The notes: a model not told the origin generated them from the sequence alone. A stretch of DNA of 64,000 bases from Pseudomonas poae (GCA_004000515.1 CP034537.1:558001-622000); one strand, 5' to 3'; positions 21,068-32,556 are shown, counted from the stretch's first letter. A program made the numbers and translations.

Positions 21068-21551
21068 ACCGTTGGCGAATGCCGTACTGTTCCAGTGTGG
21101 CTGGTTTGCCTGTGTACTCGGCGGGGATAGTCGATGGTTGCTGTTGGGGCTGGCGGTTCTGGCCATCCACCTGCTGTGGATAAGCGCCTGGTCCAAGGAC
21201 GGCCAAGTGATCCTCGCCGTGACCTTGCTGGGAACAGTGATAGACACCTCGCTGCGCACCTTCGGCGTGTTTCATTTCAGCCTGCCGGGGCCGTTGATTC
21301 CGTTTTGGTTGATCCTGTTGTGGGCATTGTTGGCGACCACGTTGCGCCATTGCCTGGGCTGGAGTGCACGGCCCTGGTGGCGATGCAGCCTGTTGGGCGC
21401 GGTGGGTGGACCGCTGTCGTATTACGCGGGCAGCCAATTGGCCGGGGTCAGTTTCGGCTATGGCACCGCCACCACGCTGATCGGCCTGGCCCTGCTTTGG
21501 GCGCTGCTGTTTCCCGTGCTGCATTGGGTTGCGGACCAACTCGGACACTGA
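21060..21551 (+). CDS. DUF2878 integral membrane protein
   Basis: 163-aa protein of about five hydrophobic segments (ANAVLFQCGWFACVLGG, WLLLGLAVLAIHLLWI, LIPFWLILLWALLATTL, LLGAVGGPLSYYAGSQL, LIGLALLWALLFPVLHWV). GTG start at 21060 overlaps the CFA-like stop by 8 bases. DUF2878 is a usual last member of this lipid-modification cluster; function unknown. A DUF3833 partner often found beside it is not present. Confidence 0.85.
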   Translation: MLKPLANAVLFQCGWFACVLGGDSRWLLLGLAVLAIHLLWISAWSKDGQVILAVTLLGTVIDTSLRTFGVFHFSLPGPLIPFWLILLWALLATTLRHCLGWSARPWWRCSLLGAVGGPLSYYAGSQLAGVSFGYGTATTLIGLALLWALLFPVLHWVADQLGH

Positions 21552-21605
21552 CGCCCGTCAGAGCATTCATACGCACGACACCGGCTTGCCTTACACTGCG
21601 CGCCT

Positions 21606-21911
21606 ATGACCAACATCCCCCACACCCAAATCACCGAACCCGCCGTTACCTGCTCGACGTGCGCAGCCTGCTGCTGCCAATTGGAAGTGATGCTGATCAC
21701 CGACACGGGCGTGCCGGAGCGCTATATCGATACCGACGATTGGGGCGGCGAAGTGATGCTGCGCCTGGACGACGGCTGGTGCGCCGCGCTGGACCGCGAC
21801 ACCATGATGTGCACGATCTATGAACGACGGCCGTTGATTTGCCGGGAGTTCGAGATGGGTGCGCCGGAGTGCCTGGAAGAGCGGCAGGGGATTGCGACGG
21901 CGTATCGCTGA
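21606..21911 (+). CDS. YkgJ-family cysteine-cluster protein
   Basis: 101 aa with a CxxCxxCC motif (CSTCAACCC at about 16-24), then DDGWCAALD, MMCTIYERRPLICREFE: the 8-cysteine pattern of the YkgJ/CxxCxxCC family, thought to bind zinc or an Fe-S cluster. No known role. It follows the lipid cluster with a 54-base gap and may be independently expressed. Confidence 0.85.
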   Translation: MTNIPHTQITEPAVTCSTCAACCCQLEVMLITDTGVPERYIDTDDWGGEVMLRLDDGWCAALDRDTMMCTIYERRPLICREFEMGAPECLEERQGIATAYR

Positions 21912-21935
21912 CTTTCAGATAAGAGCAGAACCAAA

Positions 21936-21963
21936 TGTGGGAGCGGGCTTGCCCGCTCCCACA
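21936..21963. repeat. Single REP palindrome
   Basis: TGTGGGAGCGGGC TT GCCCGCTCCCACA is a near-perfect single palindrome, a collapsed form of the REP pair found at 2211 and 9680. It lies between convergent genes (YkgJ-like and PagL), where it could act as terminator for both. Confidence 0.85.
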
Positions 21964-21986
21964 TTGTTATGCGGTGTTTTGAAGGG

Positions 21987-22508
21987 TTACATCGGCAAGG
22001 TGTAGTGCAGCGAGTAGCTTTCTACCCCATCGTTGTTGCTGCTGATGCCCGCGTTGGAATAGTGAGTGGCACGAATCCCCACTTCATGCCCACCGGCAAA
22101 GCGCAGGCCGAAACCCAAACGGTCTTCGAACTGAAAGGCCTGGCCGATATTGTTGTCCTCGACCTGCGTGCGCGAGAACACCGCCACGCCAATCCCCGCC
22201 TCGATGTAGGGCTTGACCTTTTCCCCGGCAAATTCGTACACAAACACCGGCGAGAACGACAGGCTGCTCACGCTCGCGCGCTTGTCACCGTCCCAGTAGG
22301 TGTAGGCGCCACTCCAATAGCCGGTCAGACGACCTGTTTCGCTCTGCCACCAGCTTTTGTCCCAGTCCGACGTCAGCCCCAGCCGATAGGTCATGGTCGA
22401 ATCACTGGTACTCCCCACCCCCAATTCCAGGCCAGCGGCCTGGGCTGAAAACAGAGTGTCCTACAACAACGGCCGCAATCGCAGCCAAACAGAACAAGCG
22501 CTTCATAA
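21987..22508 (-). CDS. pagL: Lipid A 3-O-deacylase PagL; two compensating frameshifts in the signal peptide
   Basis: About 173 aa outer-membrane beta-barrel that removes the 3-O acyl chain from lipid A. The catalytic His-Ser pair is in ATHYSNAGI near the C-terminus, and a Glu follows in DGVESYSL. The mature frame runs from AAGLELGVGSTSDS. Read directly from ATG 22508, a stop appears in the leader; restoring one base near 22497 and removing a G near 22460 gives MKRALFCLAAIAAVVV...SAQA, a fine signal peptide. It follows murI on the same strand after 110 bases. Confidence 0.82.
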
Positions 22509-22618
22509 GAAACATCCCTTCCGAACAAAGTTTATGGTTTTTGTACAGACTAACTGGCTATAGAAGCTGGCGCGTAGACAGAAGTTCCAGCTTATTCCCC
22601 CGGTATTTCACGAATTTT

Positions 22619-23413
22619 TCACGCATCGAAGCTTCGCACAACGCCTGGGTATTTCCATAGTGTTGGTAGGATATTTCTTAGGTGATACACGTTGCCGCTG
22701 GTCCAGAACTGTGCCGGTTCAGGATTGCCGTCGGCCAACAGGTCACGCTCGCCCAGCAAACGCTTGAGCTGACGCGCCACGGCCGCGCCGGTGTCGATGA
22801 GGATGATGCTGGGTGGCAGCATCTGCGCCAAAAGCGGCTTGAGGAAGGGATAGTGGGTGCAGCCGAGGATGATGGTGTCGCAGCCGGCGCTGAGCAACGG
22901 CGCCAGATAGCCCTGCAGCATGTGGCGCAAAGCCGGGCTGTTCAGGTCGCCGGTTTCGATCAACTCCACAAGACCCGGGCAGGGCTGGGTGATGACCCGG
23001 ACATCAGTGGCAAACCGATCGAGCAAGGCGGCAAATTTTGCGCTTTGCAGCGTGCCGGTGGTAGCGAGTACACCGACCACGCCACTGCGAGTTGCGGCAG
23101 CCGCCGGTTTGACGGCAGGCTCCATGCCCACCAGTGGCCAGTCCGGGTAGTCCTGCCTCAGGTCCGCAACCGCCGCGACCGTCGCGGTGTTACACGCAAT
23201 TACAAATGCCTTGGCGCCTTTTTCGCGAAAAAATTCAGCAACCCTTCGCGAGCGCTCAAGAATGAATGCAGGGCTTTTTTCGCCGTAAGGGATATGCCCG
23301 CAATCGGCCATGTACAGCAGCGATTCGTGGGGCAGCAGTTGCTGGATTTCATCCAGCACCGACAACCCGCCGACGCCGGAATCGAACACACCGATGGGCG
23401 CGTCCTTAACCAT
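22619..23413 (-). CDS. murI: Glutamate racemase
   Basis: 264-aa racemase making D-glutamate for peptidoglycan. The two catalytic cysteines are in [11 protein letters not shown] and [10 protein letters not shown]; the N-terminus is [17 protein letters not shown] chose ATG 23413 (MVKDAPIG) instead of the longer frame from 23446, because it fits family length and overlaps the moeB stop by 8 bases. Last core gene of the hemA-prfA-prmC-moeB-murI operon. Confidence 0.95.
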   Translation of the reverse strand: MVKDAPIGVFDSGVGGLSVLDEIQQLLPHESLLYMADCGHIPYGEKSPAFILERSRRVAEFFREKGAKAFVIACNTATVAAVADLRQDYPDWPLVGMEPAVKPAAAATRSGVVGVLATTGTLQSAKFAALLDRFATDVRVITQPCPGLVELIETGDLNSPALRHMLQGYLAPLLSAGCDTIILGCTHYPFLKPLLAQMLPPSIILIDTGAAVARQLKRLLGERDLLADGNPEPAQFWTSGNVYHLRNILPTLWKYPGVVRSFDA

Positions 23414-24159
23414 GTTGCGTCCCGCACACGCTGCAACCGGGATCACGCTTGACGCGCAGCTCGCGAAAACGCGTGGTCAAGGCATCGATCAGCAGCAAGC
23501 GCCCCACCAGCGGCTCGCCGAAACCGGCCAGCAACTTCAAGGCTTCCAAAGCTTGCAGGCTACCGACCAGGCCCACCAGCGGCCCCACCACACCGGCTTC
23601 GCTGCAGGTGAGTTCGGTGTCGCTGCCGTGCCCGTAGATACAGTGGTAGCAGGGGCTTTCGGAGCGGCGCGGATCAAACACCGACAACTGCCCTTCCAGG
23701 CGAATCGCGGCGCCGCTGATCAAGGGCTTGGTGGCGGCCACACGCGGCGTTGACCGCTTCGCGGGTAGAAAAGTTGTCACTGCAATCAAGCACCACATCT
23801 ACCGCTTCGACCGCCGCCGCCAGTGAATCCGCGTCCAGCGCGCTGCGATGGGTAACCAGCGTGATCTCGGGATTGATCGCAGTCAGCCGGCGCAGGGCAG
23901 AGTCAACCTTGCTCTGCCCGACGCTGTCGGTGTCGTGAATGATCTGGCGTTGCAGGTTGGTCAGGTCGACGGTATCGAAATCGGCCAGATGCAGTTCACC
24001 CACCCCCGCCGCTGCCAGATACAGTGCTACCGGTGCACCCAGCCCGCCGAGGCCGATGATCAGGGCGCGGCCGTTTTTCAGGCGCAACTGCCCATCGATG
24101 TCGACCTGCTGCAACAGGATCTGCCGGCTATAGCGCAACAGCTCCTGGTCGGTCAGCAC
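23406..24159 (-). CDS. moeB: Molybdopterin-synthase sulfurylase / ThiF-family adenylyltransferase MoeB; one frameshift near 23742
   Basis: About 251 aa. Activates the C-terminal glycine of MoaD as an adenylate. ATP motif [10 protein letters not shown], the DCSDNFSTR segment, and the C-terminal zinc cysteines CYHC and CSVCG are present. Two bases appear missing in the coding-strand GCGTGTGGCC, so the frames join as [16 protein letters not shown]. Overlaps prmC by 7 bases and murI by 8. Confidence 0.93.
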
Positions 24160-24983
24160 GGGCGGCGTCCCAACGTGATGCGTTCGTGACCGCCGAGGTC
24201 GATACGGCTGTGCACGTCTTCAAAACCCTGGCTTTGCAACAGGTCGCGCACAGCGGGGGCCTGGTCGTAACCGTGTTCAAGCAGCAGCCACCCACCGGCA
24301 TTCAAATGCGCGGGGGCTTCCTTGATGATCTGGCGCAAGTCGTCCAGGCCGTCATGGCCCGCCACCAGCGCACTGGCCGGTTCAAAACGCACGTCACCGG
24401 CCACCAAGTGTGGGTCGTTGGCGGCGATGTACGGCGGGTTGCTGATGATCAGGTCGAAGCTGTGGCCTTGCAGGGCGCTGAACCAATGACTGTTCAACAC
24501 TGTGGCGTTCTTGAGGTGCAGGCGCTGGCGGTTGCGTTCGGCCAGGGCCACGGCTTCCAACACGCGGTCGACGGCGGTAACGTGCCAGGCCGGGCGTTCG
24601 CTGGCCAGGGCCAAGGCGATGGCGCCGCTGCCGGTGCCCAAGTCCAGGACCTGGGTGGGCGTAGCCGGCAACAACTCCAAGGCGGCTTCCACCAGCAATT
24701 CAGTGTCTGGGCGCGGGATCAGTGTGTGGGGCGCTACTTCCAGGTCGAGCTTCCAGAAGCCCTGCTGGCCGAGGATGTACGCGACCGGCTCACCGCCGCG
24801 ACGGCGTTGCAGGTAGCCCGCAAAGGTCAATGCGTCTTCGCTGCTGACAATTTTTTCCGGCCAGGTGTGCAAGTAACTTCGGGACTTGCCCAAGGACGCG
24901 GCCAGCAACAATTCGGCATCCAGGCGCGCGGTGGGCGAGTCGGGCAGGTCGGCGGCGCGTAGCAAGCTGGCAATGATGGTCAT
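24153..24983 (-). CDS. prmC: Peptide chain release factor N5-glutamine methyltransferase
   Basis: 276-aa SAM-dependent methyltransferase that modifies the glutamine of the GGQ motif in release factors. SAM motif VLDLGTGSGAIAL and the catalytic NPPY (IISNPPYIAAND) are visible. It directly abuts its substrate's gene prfA. Confidence 0.96.
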   Translation of the reverse strand: MTIIASLLRAADLPDSPTARLDAELLLAASLGKSRSYLHTWPEKIVSSEDALTFAGYLQRRRGGEPVAYILGQQGFWKLDLEVAPHTLIPRPDTELLVEAALELLPATPTQVLDLGTGSGAIALALASERPAWHVTAVDRVLEAVALAERNRQRLHLKNATVLNSHWFSALQGHSFDLIISNPPYIAANDPHLVAGDVRFEPASALVAGHDGLDDLRQIIKEAPAHLNAGGWLLLEHGYDQAPAVRDLLQSQGFEDVHSRIDLGGHERITLGRRPC

Positions 24984-26066
24984 TTATTCACCTATCGCTG
25001 CCAGTTGGTCAGCCTGGTATTCGGCGAGCAACGGCTCGATCACCGCGTCAACGCCACCGGCAAGAATCTCGTCGAGGGAATAGAGGGTGAGGTTGACCCG
25101 GTGGTCGGTGACCCGGCCCTGGGCAAAGTTGTAGGTACGGATGCGCTCGGAACGGTCGCCCGAGCCCACCAGCAACTTACGCTCGCTGGCAATCGCGTTG
25201 GCAGCGGCGCTGGTTTGCTGGTCGTTGAGCTTGGCCGACAGCCAGGACATGGCCCGCGCCCGGTTCTTGTGCTGGGAACGTTCTTCCTGGCACTCCACCA
25301 CGATGCCCGACGGCAAGTGAGTAATGCGGATTGCCGAGTCGGTCTTGTTGACGTGCTGGCCGCCGGCGCCCGACGAACGGTACGTGTCGACTCGCAGGTC
25401 TGCCGGGTTGATCTCGATGGCTTCCTGCTCGTCCGGCTCGGGCAACACGGCCACGGTGCAGGCGGAGGTGTGGATACGCCCCTGCGATTCAGTCGCCGGA
25501 ACACGCTGCACGCGATGGGCACCGGACTCGAACTTGAGCTTGCCGTAAACGTTGTCGCCTTCAACCCGCGCGATGACTTCTTTATAGCCGCCGTGCTCGC
25601 CCTCGTTCTCCGAGAGGATTTCCACGCGCCAGCCACGACGCTCGGCATAGCGCGAATACATGCGGAACAGGTCGCCGGAGAAGATCGCCGCTTCGTCACC
25701 GCCGGTGCCCGCGCGGATTTCGAGGAACACGTTACGGCCGTCATTCGGGTCTTTAGGCAGCAGCATGCGTTGCAGGTCGCTTTCCAGCTCCGCAAGCTTT
25801 TCCTTGGCCTTGCGGACTTCTTCCACGGCCATTTCACGCATGTCCGGGTCGCTGTCCTTGAGTAACGCCTGGGCGCCTTCAAGGTCGGCCTGTACTTTCA
25901 GCAGGTTTTTATAGGTGGCCACCACGGGTTCAACTTCGGCGTATTCCTTGGAATAGGCACGGAACTTGGTCTGATCGGCAATGACTTCGCCATCGCCAAG
26001 CAAGGCGGTCAGTTCTTCGAAACGGTCCTGGAGCACGTCCAGTTTATTGAGCAGTGACGCTTTCAT
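24984..26066 (-). CDS. prfA: Peptide chain release factor 1
   Basis: 360-aa RF1, which reads UAA and UAG. The GGQ loop is in [15 protein letters not shown] (about residue 237) and the codon-reading domain precedes it; full length, intact. The start overlaps the end of hemA by 23 bases, giving translational coupling. Confidence 0.97.
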   Translation of the reverse strand: MKASLLNKLDVLQDRFEELTALLGDGEVIADQTKFRAYSKEYAEVEPVVATYKNLLKVQADLEGAQALLKDSDPDMREMAVEEVRKAKEKLAELESDLQRMLLPKDPNDGRNVFLEIRAGTGGDEAAIFSGDLFRMYSRYAERRGWRVEILSENEGEHGGYKEVIARVEGDNVYGKLKFESGAHRVQRVPATESQGRIHTSACTVAVLPEPDEQEAIEINPADLRVDTYRSSGAGGQHVNKTDSAIRITHLPSGIVVECQEERSQHKNRARAMSWLSAKLNDQQTSAAANAIASERKLLVGSGDRSERIRTYNFAQGRVTDHRVNLTLYSLDEILAGGVDAVIEPLLAEYQADQLAAIGE

Positions 26067-27351
26067 TGCGGTTTTTTATCCGAAGAGCTATCTGACGCGC
26101 CCTCACCGAGGGCAAAAGTTCTTGGGCCATGGCCAGCGCATCGAGGCGGCCTTCGGCAGTCAATTTTTTAAGCTGTACGCTAGGCGCGTGGAGCAATTTG
26201 TTGGTGAGGCCTCGGGCCAGTTGCATCAGCACTTCTTCAGCGCTGCTGCCATTGGCCAGCATGCGCTGGGCCTTGCTCAACTCCTCGTCGCGCAGGCGTT
26301 CGCCCTGCTGACGATACGCCTTGAGCACATCCACCGCCGCCAGTTCGCGCAGGCGCACCATGAAGTCTTCGGCGCCGGTGCTGACCATTTCTTCGGCGGC
26401 CTGGGCTGCACCCTGGCGGCTCTTGAGGTTTTCGGCGACCACTTCATGCAGATCGTCGACGCTATAGAGGTAAACGTCGTCCAACTCGCCGACTTCGGGC
26501 TCGATATCCCGTGGGACGGCGATATCCACCATGAAGATCGGCTTGTGCTTGCGCAGCTTCAACGCGCTCTCCACCGCGCCTTTGCCCAGGATCGGCAATT
26601 GACTGGCGGTGGAGCTGATGACGATGTCGCTGCGCACCAATTCAGCCGGAATATCCGAGAGCAGCACGGCATGGGCGCCGAACTGTTCGGCGAGGATGCT
26701 GGCGCGCTCAAGCGTGCGATTGGCCACCACAATGCGCTTCACACCCAGGTCATGCAGATGGCGGGCGACCAGGGTAATGGTCTCGCCGGCGCCGATCAGC
26801 AGGGCCTGGCTGCGCTGCAAGTCACTGAAAATCTGTTTGGCCAAGCTGACGGCGGCAAATGCCACGGACACCGGGTTTTCACCGATGGCGGTGTCGGTGC
26901 GCACCTGCTTGGCGGAATTGAATGTGGCCTGGAACAAACGGCCCAGCAGTGGGCCGACGGTACCGGCCTCACGCGCCACAGCGTAGGCGGATTTCATCTG
27001 GCCCAGGATCTGCGGCTCGCCCAATACCAGCGAGTCGAGACCGGCGGCCACACGCATCATGTGACGAACTGCCGCATCCTCTTCGTGCACATATGCGCTT
27101 GCGCGCAGGTCGTCGAGGCTCAAATGGTGGTAATCAGCCAGCCAGCGCAGCACCACATCCGCTGAAAGATGTTCCTGCTCTATATAAAGCTCGCTGCGAT
27201 TGCAGGTCGAAAGGATCGCAGCTTCGCGGCTGTCGGTGAGCCGGCAGAGCTGCTGCAAGGCCTCAACCAACTGCTCCGGCGTAAACGCCACGCGCTCGCG
27301 CACGTCCACGGTGGCAGTTTTATGGTTAATACCGAGTGCGAGGAAGGCCAT
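26044..27351 (-). CDS. hemA: Glutamyl-tRNA reductase
   Basis: 435-aa NADPH-dependent enzyme that commits glutamyl-tRNA to tetrapyrrole synthesis. Active-site Cys50 lies in STCNRSELY, and the NADPH domain has [10 protein letters not shown]. Slightly longer at the C-terminus than the usual 425 aa. First gene of the operon; 182 bases separate it from the divergent TPR lipoprotein gene. Confidence 0.97.
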   Translation of the reverse strand: MAFLALGINHKTATVDVRERVAFTPEQLVEALQQLCRLTDSREAAILSTCNRSELYIEQEHLSADVVLRWLADYHHLSLDDLRASAYVHEEDAAVRHMMRVAAGLDSLVLGEPQILGQMKSAYAVAREAGTVGPLLGRLFQATFNSAKQVRTDTAIGENPVSVAFAAVSLAKQIFSDLQRSQALLIGAGETITLVARHLHDLGVKRIVVANRTLERASILAEQFGAHAVLLSDIPAELVRSDIVISSTASQLPILGKGAVESALKLRKHKPIFMVDIAVPRDIEPEVGELDDVYLYSVDDLHEVVAENLKSRQGAAQAAEEMVSTGAEDFMVRLRELAAVDVLKAYRQQGERLRDEELSKAQRMLANGSSAEEVLMQLARGLTNKLLHAPSVQLKKLTAEGRLDALAMAQELLPSVRARQIALRIKNRNESVTAQ

Positions 27352-27533
27352 TCAATATCGCTGATGATGTCGGGAAGCCGACAATTGTCCTACTTCGAAT
27401 GATTCAGAACAACCACCGTAGGCTATTGTCCTAATGCCTTGTGTCTATAAAGGCACCAACTGAGACTCGGTTATGTTTGGCCGAAGGCTTGTGTCATGAT
27501 GATCCGACCGCAGGTTAGTCGTCCTCTTCCTAT

Positions 27534-29255
27534 ATGAATAGATCTTCCGCGTTGCTCCTTGCTTTTGTCTTCCTTAGCGGCTGCCAGGCCATGGCCCCCG
27601 TGTCGCCGGACGGTACGCCGCCGGTGGAAGACAGCACCCCGCCCTGAAAAGCCCAAGGTTTATTCTTCGTTCAGTGAAGAAACGATCTACAGCCTATTGT
27701 CGGCAGAACTCGCCGGCCAGCGTAATCGTTTCGATATTGCCCTGGATAACTACGTGACCCAGGCCATCAACACTCAGGATCCAGGGATCTCGGAGCGGGC
27801 ATTCCGCATTGCCGAATACCTGGGGGCCGACCAGGCAGCATTGGACACGTCGCTGATCTGGGCGAAAAACGCGCCGGACGACCTGGAAGCGCAGCGGGCT
27901 GCGGCCATTCAATTGGCGCGCGCCGGGCGCTATGACGACTCCATGGTTTATATGGAGAAGGTCCTGCAGGGCAAGGGTGACACGCATTTCGACTTCCTCG
28001 CGTTGTCGGCCGCCGACACCGACCAGGACACCCGCAATGGCCTGATGAAGAGCTTCGACCGCCTGCTGCAAAAGCACCCCAAGAACAGCCAGCTGATTTT
28101 CGGCAAGGCCTTGCTGCTGCAACAGGACGATGAGACCGACGCCGCGCTCAAGTTGCTGGAGCAGAATCCGCCGGAAGAAGGCGAAATCGCCCCGATCCTG
28201 CTGCGTGCGCGCCTGCTGCAAAACCTCAATCGCGGCAAGGAAGCGATTCCGCTGCTGGAAAAAAGCATCAAGAAGTACCCGGACGACAAACGCCTGCGCC
28301 TGACTTACGCACGCATGCTGGTAGAGCAGGACCGTATGGAGGACGCCAAAGTGCAGTTCGCCAACCTGGTCCAGCAGTACCCGGATGACGACGAACTGCG
28401 TTACTCCCTGGCGCTGGTGTGCCTGGAAGCCAAGGCCTGGGACGAGGCCAAGGGGTACCTTGAAGAACTGATCCAGCGCGAAAGCCATGTGGATTCAGCG
28501 CACCTGAACCTCGGCCGCATTGCCGAAGAGCGCAATGACCCACAAGCAGCCTTGCTTGAATACGCTCAGGTCGGCCCCGGCAATGACTATCTGCCAGCCC
28601 AACTTCGCCAAGCCGATATCCTGATGAGCAACGGCCGCACCGACGAGGCAGAAAAACGCCTGGCGGCGGCACGGGATGCCGAACCGGACTACGCGATCCA
28701 GCTCTATTTGATCCAGGCCGAAACATTGTCGGCCAACAATCAAGGCGAGCGTGCCTGGAAACTGCTGCAACAAGCCTTGCTGCAGTACCCCGACGACCTC
28801 AACTTGCTGTACACCCGCGCCATGCAGGCGGAAAAACGCAATGACCTGGCGCAGATGGAAAAGACCTGCGCCTGATCATCAAGCGCGACCCGGACAACGC
28901 CATGGCGCTCAATGCCTTGGGCTACACCCTGTCGGACCGCACTACGCGCTACGCCGAAGCCAAGGTGCTGATCGAACAAGCCCACAAGCTCAACCCGGAA
29001 GACCCGGCCGTGCTCGACAGTCTGGGCTGGGTGAATTACCGCCTGGGCAACCTGGACGAGGCCGAACGTTTGCTGCGCCAAGCGCTGGAGCGCTTCCCCG
29101 ACCAGGAAGTCGCCGCCCACCTGGGCGAAGTGCTATGGGCCAATGGCAAGCAGCGCGAAGCGCGACAAATCTGGGAAAAATTCCTCAAGGAACAACCCGA
29201 AAGCCCCATCCTGCGCGGCACCATCAAGCGCCTGACCGGATCCGAGACCCTTTAA
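27534..29255 (+). CDS. Tetratricopeptide-repeat lipoprotein of the lolB operon; two frameshifts (near 27645 and 28866)
   Basis: About 574 aa. A lipoprotein signal ends in the lipobox LSGC (Cys17), followed by a proline-rich linker and then many TPR helices through to the end (for example [43 protein letters not shown]). Two bases are missing near 27645 (PP to EKPKVYSS) and a G near 28866 ([11 protein letters not shown]). TPR proteins at this locus are conserved in Pseudomonas and likely scaffold an envelope complex; partner unknown. Four bases before lolB. Confidence 0.88.
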
Positions 29256-29259
29256 TCTT

Positions 29260-29877
29260 ATGTTCTTGCGCCACGTTGTAGTGTTCAGTCTCATCGCCCT
29301 GCTCGCCGGTTGCGCGGGCATAGGCAGCCGTGAATCCGTCGAAGGCCAGGGCAACCCGGCGCAATGGAAACAGCACAAAGACCAGCTCAGCAGCATCGAC
29401 GGCTGGCAGATCGAAGGCAAAGTCGGCGTTCGCGCACCAAAGGATTCGGGCAGCGGAACGCTGTTCTGGCTGCAACGGCAGGACTACTACGACATTCGCT
29501 TGTCTGGGCCGCTGGGCCGTGGTGCAGCACGCCTGACGGGCCGACCGGGGCAAGTCAGCCTCGAAGTCGCCAACCAGGGACGCTATGAAGCGACCTCTCC
29601 GGAAGCGCTACTGGAAGAACAGATTGGCTGGAAATTGCCGGTATCTCACTTGGTCTGGTGGGTGCGCGGGTTACCTGCGCCTGACAGCAAGAGCCGCTTG
29701 AGCCTCAACGGCGATAGCCGCCTGGCCACCCTGGAGCAGGATGGCTGGCAAGTCGAATACCTGAGCTACGTAGAACAAGGCGGTTACTGGTTGCCCGAGC
29801 GCATCAAGCTGCATGGTACCGACCTTGACGTCACGCTAGTGATCAAGGACTGGCAACCGCGCAAGCTGGGGCAATAA
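29260..29877 (+). CDS. lolB: Outer-membrane lipoprotein receptor LolB
   Basis: 205-aa lipoprotein (lipobox LAGC, Cys18) that takes lipoproteins from LolA and inserts them into the outer membrane. Family segments [14 protein letters not shown] and [11 protein letters not shown] are present. It precedes ispE by one base, the usual order in gammaproteobacteria. Confidence 0.95.
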   Translation: MFLRHVVVFSLIALLAGCAGIGSRESVEGQGNPAQWKQHKDQLSSIDGWQIEGKVGVRAPKDSGSGTLFWLQRQDYYDIRLSGPLGRGAARLTGRPGQVSLEVANQGRYEATSPEALLEEQIGWKLPVSHLVWWVRGLPAPDSKSRLSLNGDSRLATLEQDGWQVEYLSYVEQGGYWLPERIKLHGTDLDVTLVIKDWQPRKLGQ

Positions 29878-29878
29878 C

Positions 29879-30729
29879 GTGACCGTAGAACGCCTGACCC
29901 TGCCCTCCCCGCAAAACTCAATCTGATGTTGCATATTCTGGGTCGCCGTGAAGACGGCTACCACGAGTTGCAGACGCTGTTTCAATTTCTCGACTACGGC
30001 GATGAACTGACCTTCGCCGTTCGCGACGATGGTGTGATCAAGCTGCACACAGAATTCGAAGGCGTACCCCACGACAGTAATTTGATCGTGAAGGCGGCGA
30101 AAAAACTTCAGGAGCAATCCGGCAGTTCGCTCGGCATCGACATCTGGATCGAAAAAATCTTGCCTATGGGCGGCGGCATCGGTGGTGGCAGTTCGAATGC
30201 GGCGACCACGTTGCTGGGCCTGAATCACTTGTGGAAGCTGGGCTGGGACCACGATCGCCTCGCGGCGCTGGGCCTTTCGCTGGGGGCTGACGTCCCGGTT
30301 TTCGTGCGTGGACACGCCGCATTTGCTGAGGGCGTCGGCGAGAAACTGACCCCTGTAGAGCCCGAAGAGCCCTGGTATCTCGTGCTTGTGCCGCAAGTAT
30401 CTGTAAGTACAGCAGAAATTTTTTCAGATCCGTTATTGACACGTAACTCTTCTCCCATTAAAGTGCGCCCCGTTCCCAAGGGAAACAGTCGAAATGACTG
30501 CTTACCGGTTGTAGCAAGGCGTTATCCAGAGGTACGTAACGCTTTGAATTTGTTAGGTAAATTTACCGAAGCAAAATTAACCGGAACTGGAAGTTGTGTG
30601 TTTGGGGGCTTCCCAAGCAAAGCTGAAGCTGATAAAGTCTCGGCCCTTCTTACAGAGACCCTTACAGGGTTTGTAGCAAAGGGAAGCAACGTTTCGATGT
30701 TGCATCGCAAGCTGCAAAGTCTGCTCTAA
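29879..30729 (+). CDS. ispE: 4-diphosphocytidyl-2-C-methyl-D-erythritol kinase; one frameshift near 29910
   Basis: 283-aa GHMP kinase of the MEP isoprenoid pathway. N-terminus [23 protein letters not shown] is split by a missing G near 29910; the ATP motif [18 protein letters not shown] follows. The GTG start at 29879 is 1 base past the lolB stop. An essential gene, so the break is almost surely an error in the sequence. The 3' third is noticeably AT-richer (around 30410-30660) than the rest. Confidence 0.95.
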
Positions 30730-30766
30730 AAGGAACCGAGTGTTAGGCACTCGTTGCAACAGATAC

Positions 30767-30841
30767 AGGGGCGTCGCCAAGCGGTAAGGCAGCAGGTTTT
30801 GATCCTGCCATGCGTTGGTTCGAATCCAGCCGCCCCTGCCA
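30767..30841 (+). tRNA. tRNA-Gln (TTG anticodon)
   Basis: 75-base cloverleaf: acceptor AGGGGCG pairs with CGCCCCT, D-arm GCCAAGCGGTAAGGC, anticodon arm GCAGGTTTTGATCCTGC with TTG, T-arm GGTTCGAATCC, then GCCA end encoded. It sits between ispE and prs, the conserved Pseudomonas position. Confidence 0.97.
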
Positions 30842-30887
30842 TTTTCTAATACTCATCCAGGTTACCCTCAGCCTCTAGGTACTGCGC

Positions 30888-31829
30888 GTGTCCAAGATGA
30901 TGGTCTTTACGGGGAATGCTAACCCCGATCTGGCTCGACGTGTCGTACGTCAGCTGCATATCCCTCTCGGTGACATCTCTGTCGGTAAGTTCTCCGACGG
31001 CGAAATTACAGCCGAGATCAATGAAAACGTCCGCGGTAAAGACGTCTTCATTATTCAGCCGACTTGCGCTCCGACCAACGATAACCTGATGGAACTCGTC
31101 GTGATGGCTGATGCCTTCCGCCGCTCCTCAGCGACTCGAATCACAGCTGTAATCCCTTACTTTGGTTATGCCCGTCAGGACCGCCGTCCGCGTTCCGCAC
31201 GTGTAGCTATCAGCGCGAAAGTCGTTGCTGACATGCTGACCGTGGTAGGTATCGACCGTGTTCTCACGGTTGACCTGCACGCTGACCAAATCCAGGGGTT
31301 CTTCGATATTCCGGTAGATAACATCTACGGCTCCCCCGTATTGGTGGATGACATCGAAGACCAGCGCTTTGAAAACCTGATGATCGTGTCCCCGGACATT
31401 GGTGGCGTCGTGCGTGCACGGGCTGTTGCCAAATCCTTGGGCGTGGACCTCGGGATCATCGACAAACGCCGTGAAAAAGCTAATCACTCTGAAGTGATGC
31501 ATATCATCGGTGATGTCGAAGGGCGTACCTGTATTCTGGTTGATGACATGGTCGACACCGCCGGCACCCTGTGCCACGCGGCGAAAGCCTTGAAAGAGCA
31601 CGGTGCAGCAAAAGTCTTCGCCTACTGCACACACCCTGTGCTGTCGGGCCGAGCGATCGAGAACATCGAGAACTCCATGCTGGACGAACTGGTGGTGACC
31701 AACACCATCCCGTTGTCCGCTGCAGCTCAAGCCTGTTCGCGTATCCGTCAACTGGATATCGCACCGGTAGTTGCCGAGGCGGTTCGCCGCATCAGCAATG
31801 AAGAATCGATCAGCGCGATGTTCCGTTAA
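30888..31829 (+). CDS. prs: Ribose-phosphate pyrophosphokinase
   Basis: 313-aa PRPP synthetase making phosphoribosyl pyrophosphate from ribose 5-phosphate and [14 protein letters not shown], the catalytic flexible loop ([11 protein letters not shown]), [11 protein letters not shown] and the PRPP loop [13 protein letters not shown] are present. GTG start at 30888 gives the standard N-terminus MSKMMVFTG. Confidence 0.97.
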   Translation: MSKMMVFTGNANPDLARRVVRQLHIPLGDISVGKFSDGEITAEINENVRGKDVFIIQPTCAPTNDNLMELVVMADAFRRSSATRITAVIPYFGYARQDRRPRSARVAISAKVVADMLTVVGIDRVLTVDLHADQIQGFFDIPVDNIYGSPVLVDDIEDQRFENLMIVSPDIGGVVRARAVAKSLGVDLGIIDKRREKANHSEVMHIIGDVEGRTCILVDDMVDTAGTLCHAAKALKEHGAAKVFAYCTHPVLSGRAIENIENSMLDELVVTNTIPLSAAAQACSRIRQLDIAPVVAEAVRRISNEESISAMFR

Positions 31830-31863
31830 GGGTCAAACCTTCGGATTATCCCACTGACGAAAA

Positions 31864-31900
31864 GCGCCCCGCCCCGACATTTTGTTGGGGCGGGGCTTTA
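31864..31900 (+). terminator. Terminator after prs
   Basis: GCGCCCCGCCCCGACA and TGTTGGGGCGGGGC form a strong GC stem followed by TTTATAT, 35 bases past the prs stop. Confidence 0.88.
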
Positions 31901-31959
31901 TATCGAGCCAGGCGCTGGTCGCAAACGCCACTCGATGATGGCTATTTTGGAGATACAAA

Positions 31960-32556
31960 ATGACTGACTTTACTCTGAACGCTCAAGCGCGTACTGACCT
32001 GGGGAAAGGTGCGAGCCGCCGCCTGCGTCACGCCGCCAACATCCCTGCTGTTGTTTACGGTGGCAACAAGCCTGCTGAATCCGTAACCATCCTGGCCAAA
32101 GAAATCGCCAAACTGTTCGAAAACGAAGCTGCCTACAGCCACGTTATCGAGCTGAATGTCGATGGTGCCAAGCAGAACGTCATCGTTAAAGCGATGCAGC
32201 GTCACCCGTCCAAGCAGTTCATCATGCACGCTGACTTCATTCGCGTTGTAGCTGGCCAGAAACTGACCGCTACCGTGCCTGTGCACTTCATCGGTGAAGA
32301 AGCACCGATCAAGAAAGGCGGCGAGATTTCTCACGTTGTGAACGAAATCGAAGTGACCTGCCTGCCAAAAGATCTGCCTGAGTTCATCGAAGTCGACCTG
32401 TCGGCCGCTGAAGTTGGCGCCATCATCCACCTGTCCGACCTCAAAGCCCCTAAAGGCGTTGAGTTTGTCGCACTGGCTCACGGTGATGACAAAGCTGTTG
32501 CCAACGTTCACGCTCCACGCGTTGCTCCAGAAGCTGAAGAAGGCGCTGCAGAGTAA
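31960..32556 (+). CDS. rplY: 50S ribosomal protein L25 / general stress protein Ctc
   Basis: 198-aa long form of L25, binding 5S rRNA through its N-terminal domain ([22 protein letters not shown]) with an added CTC/TL5 C-terminal domain (about 100-190) ending in acidic residues. Clear ribosome site GGAG before the ATG. Own promoter likely, because a terminator lies between it and prs. Confidence 0.96.
   Translation: MTDFTLNAQARTDLGKGASRRLRHAANIPAVVYGGNKPAESVTILAKEIAKLFENEAAYSHVIELNVDGAKQNVIVKAMQRHPSKQFIMHADFIRVVAGQKLTATVPVHFIGEEAPIKKGGEISHVVNEIEVTCLPKDLPEFIEVDLSAAEVGAIIHLSDLKAPKGVEFVALAHGDDKAVANVHAPRVAPEAEEGAAE

Noticed and set aside
22544..22549. TGTACA upstream of pagL as another LitR site
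   Set aside because: No second half 12 bases away on either side; single hexamers occur by chance (also at 12014 and 19018).
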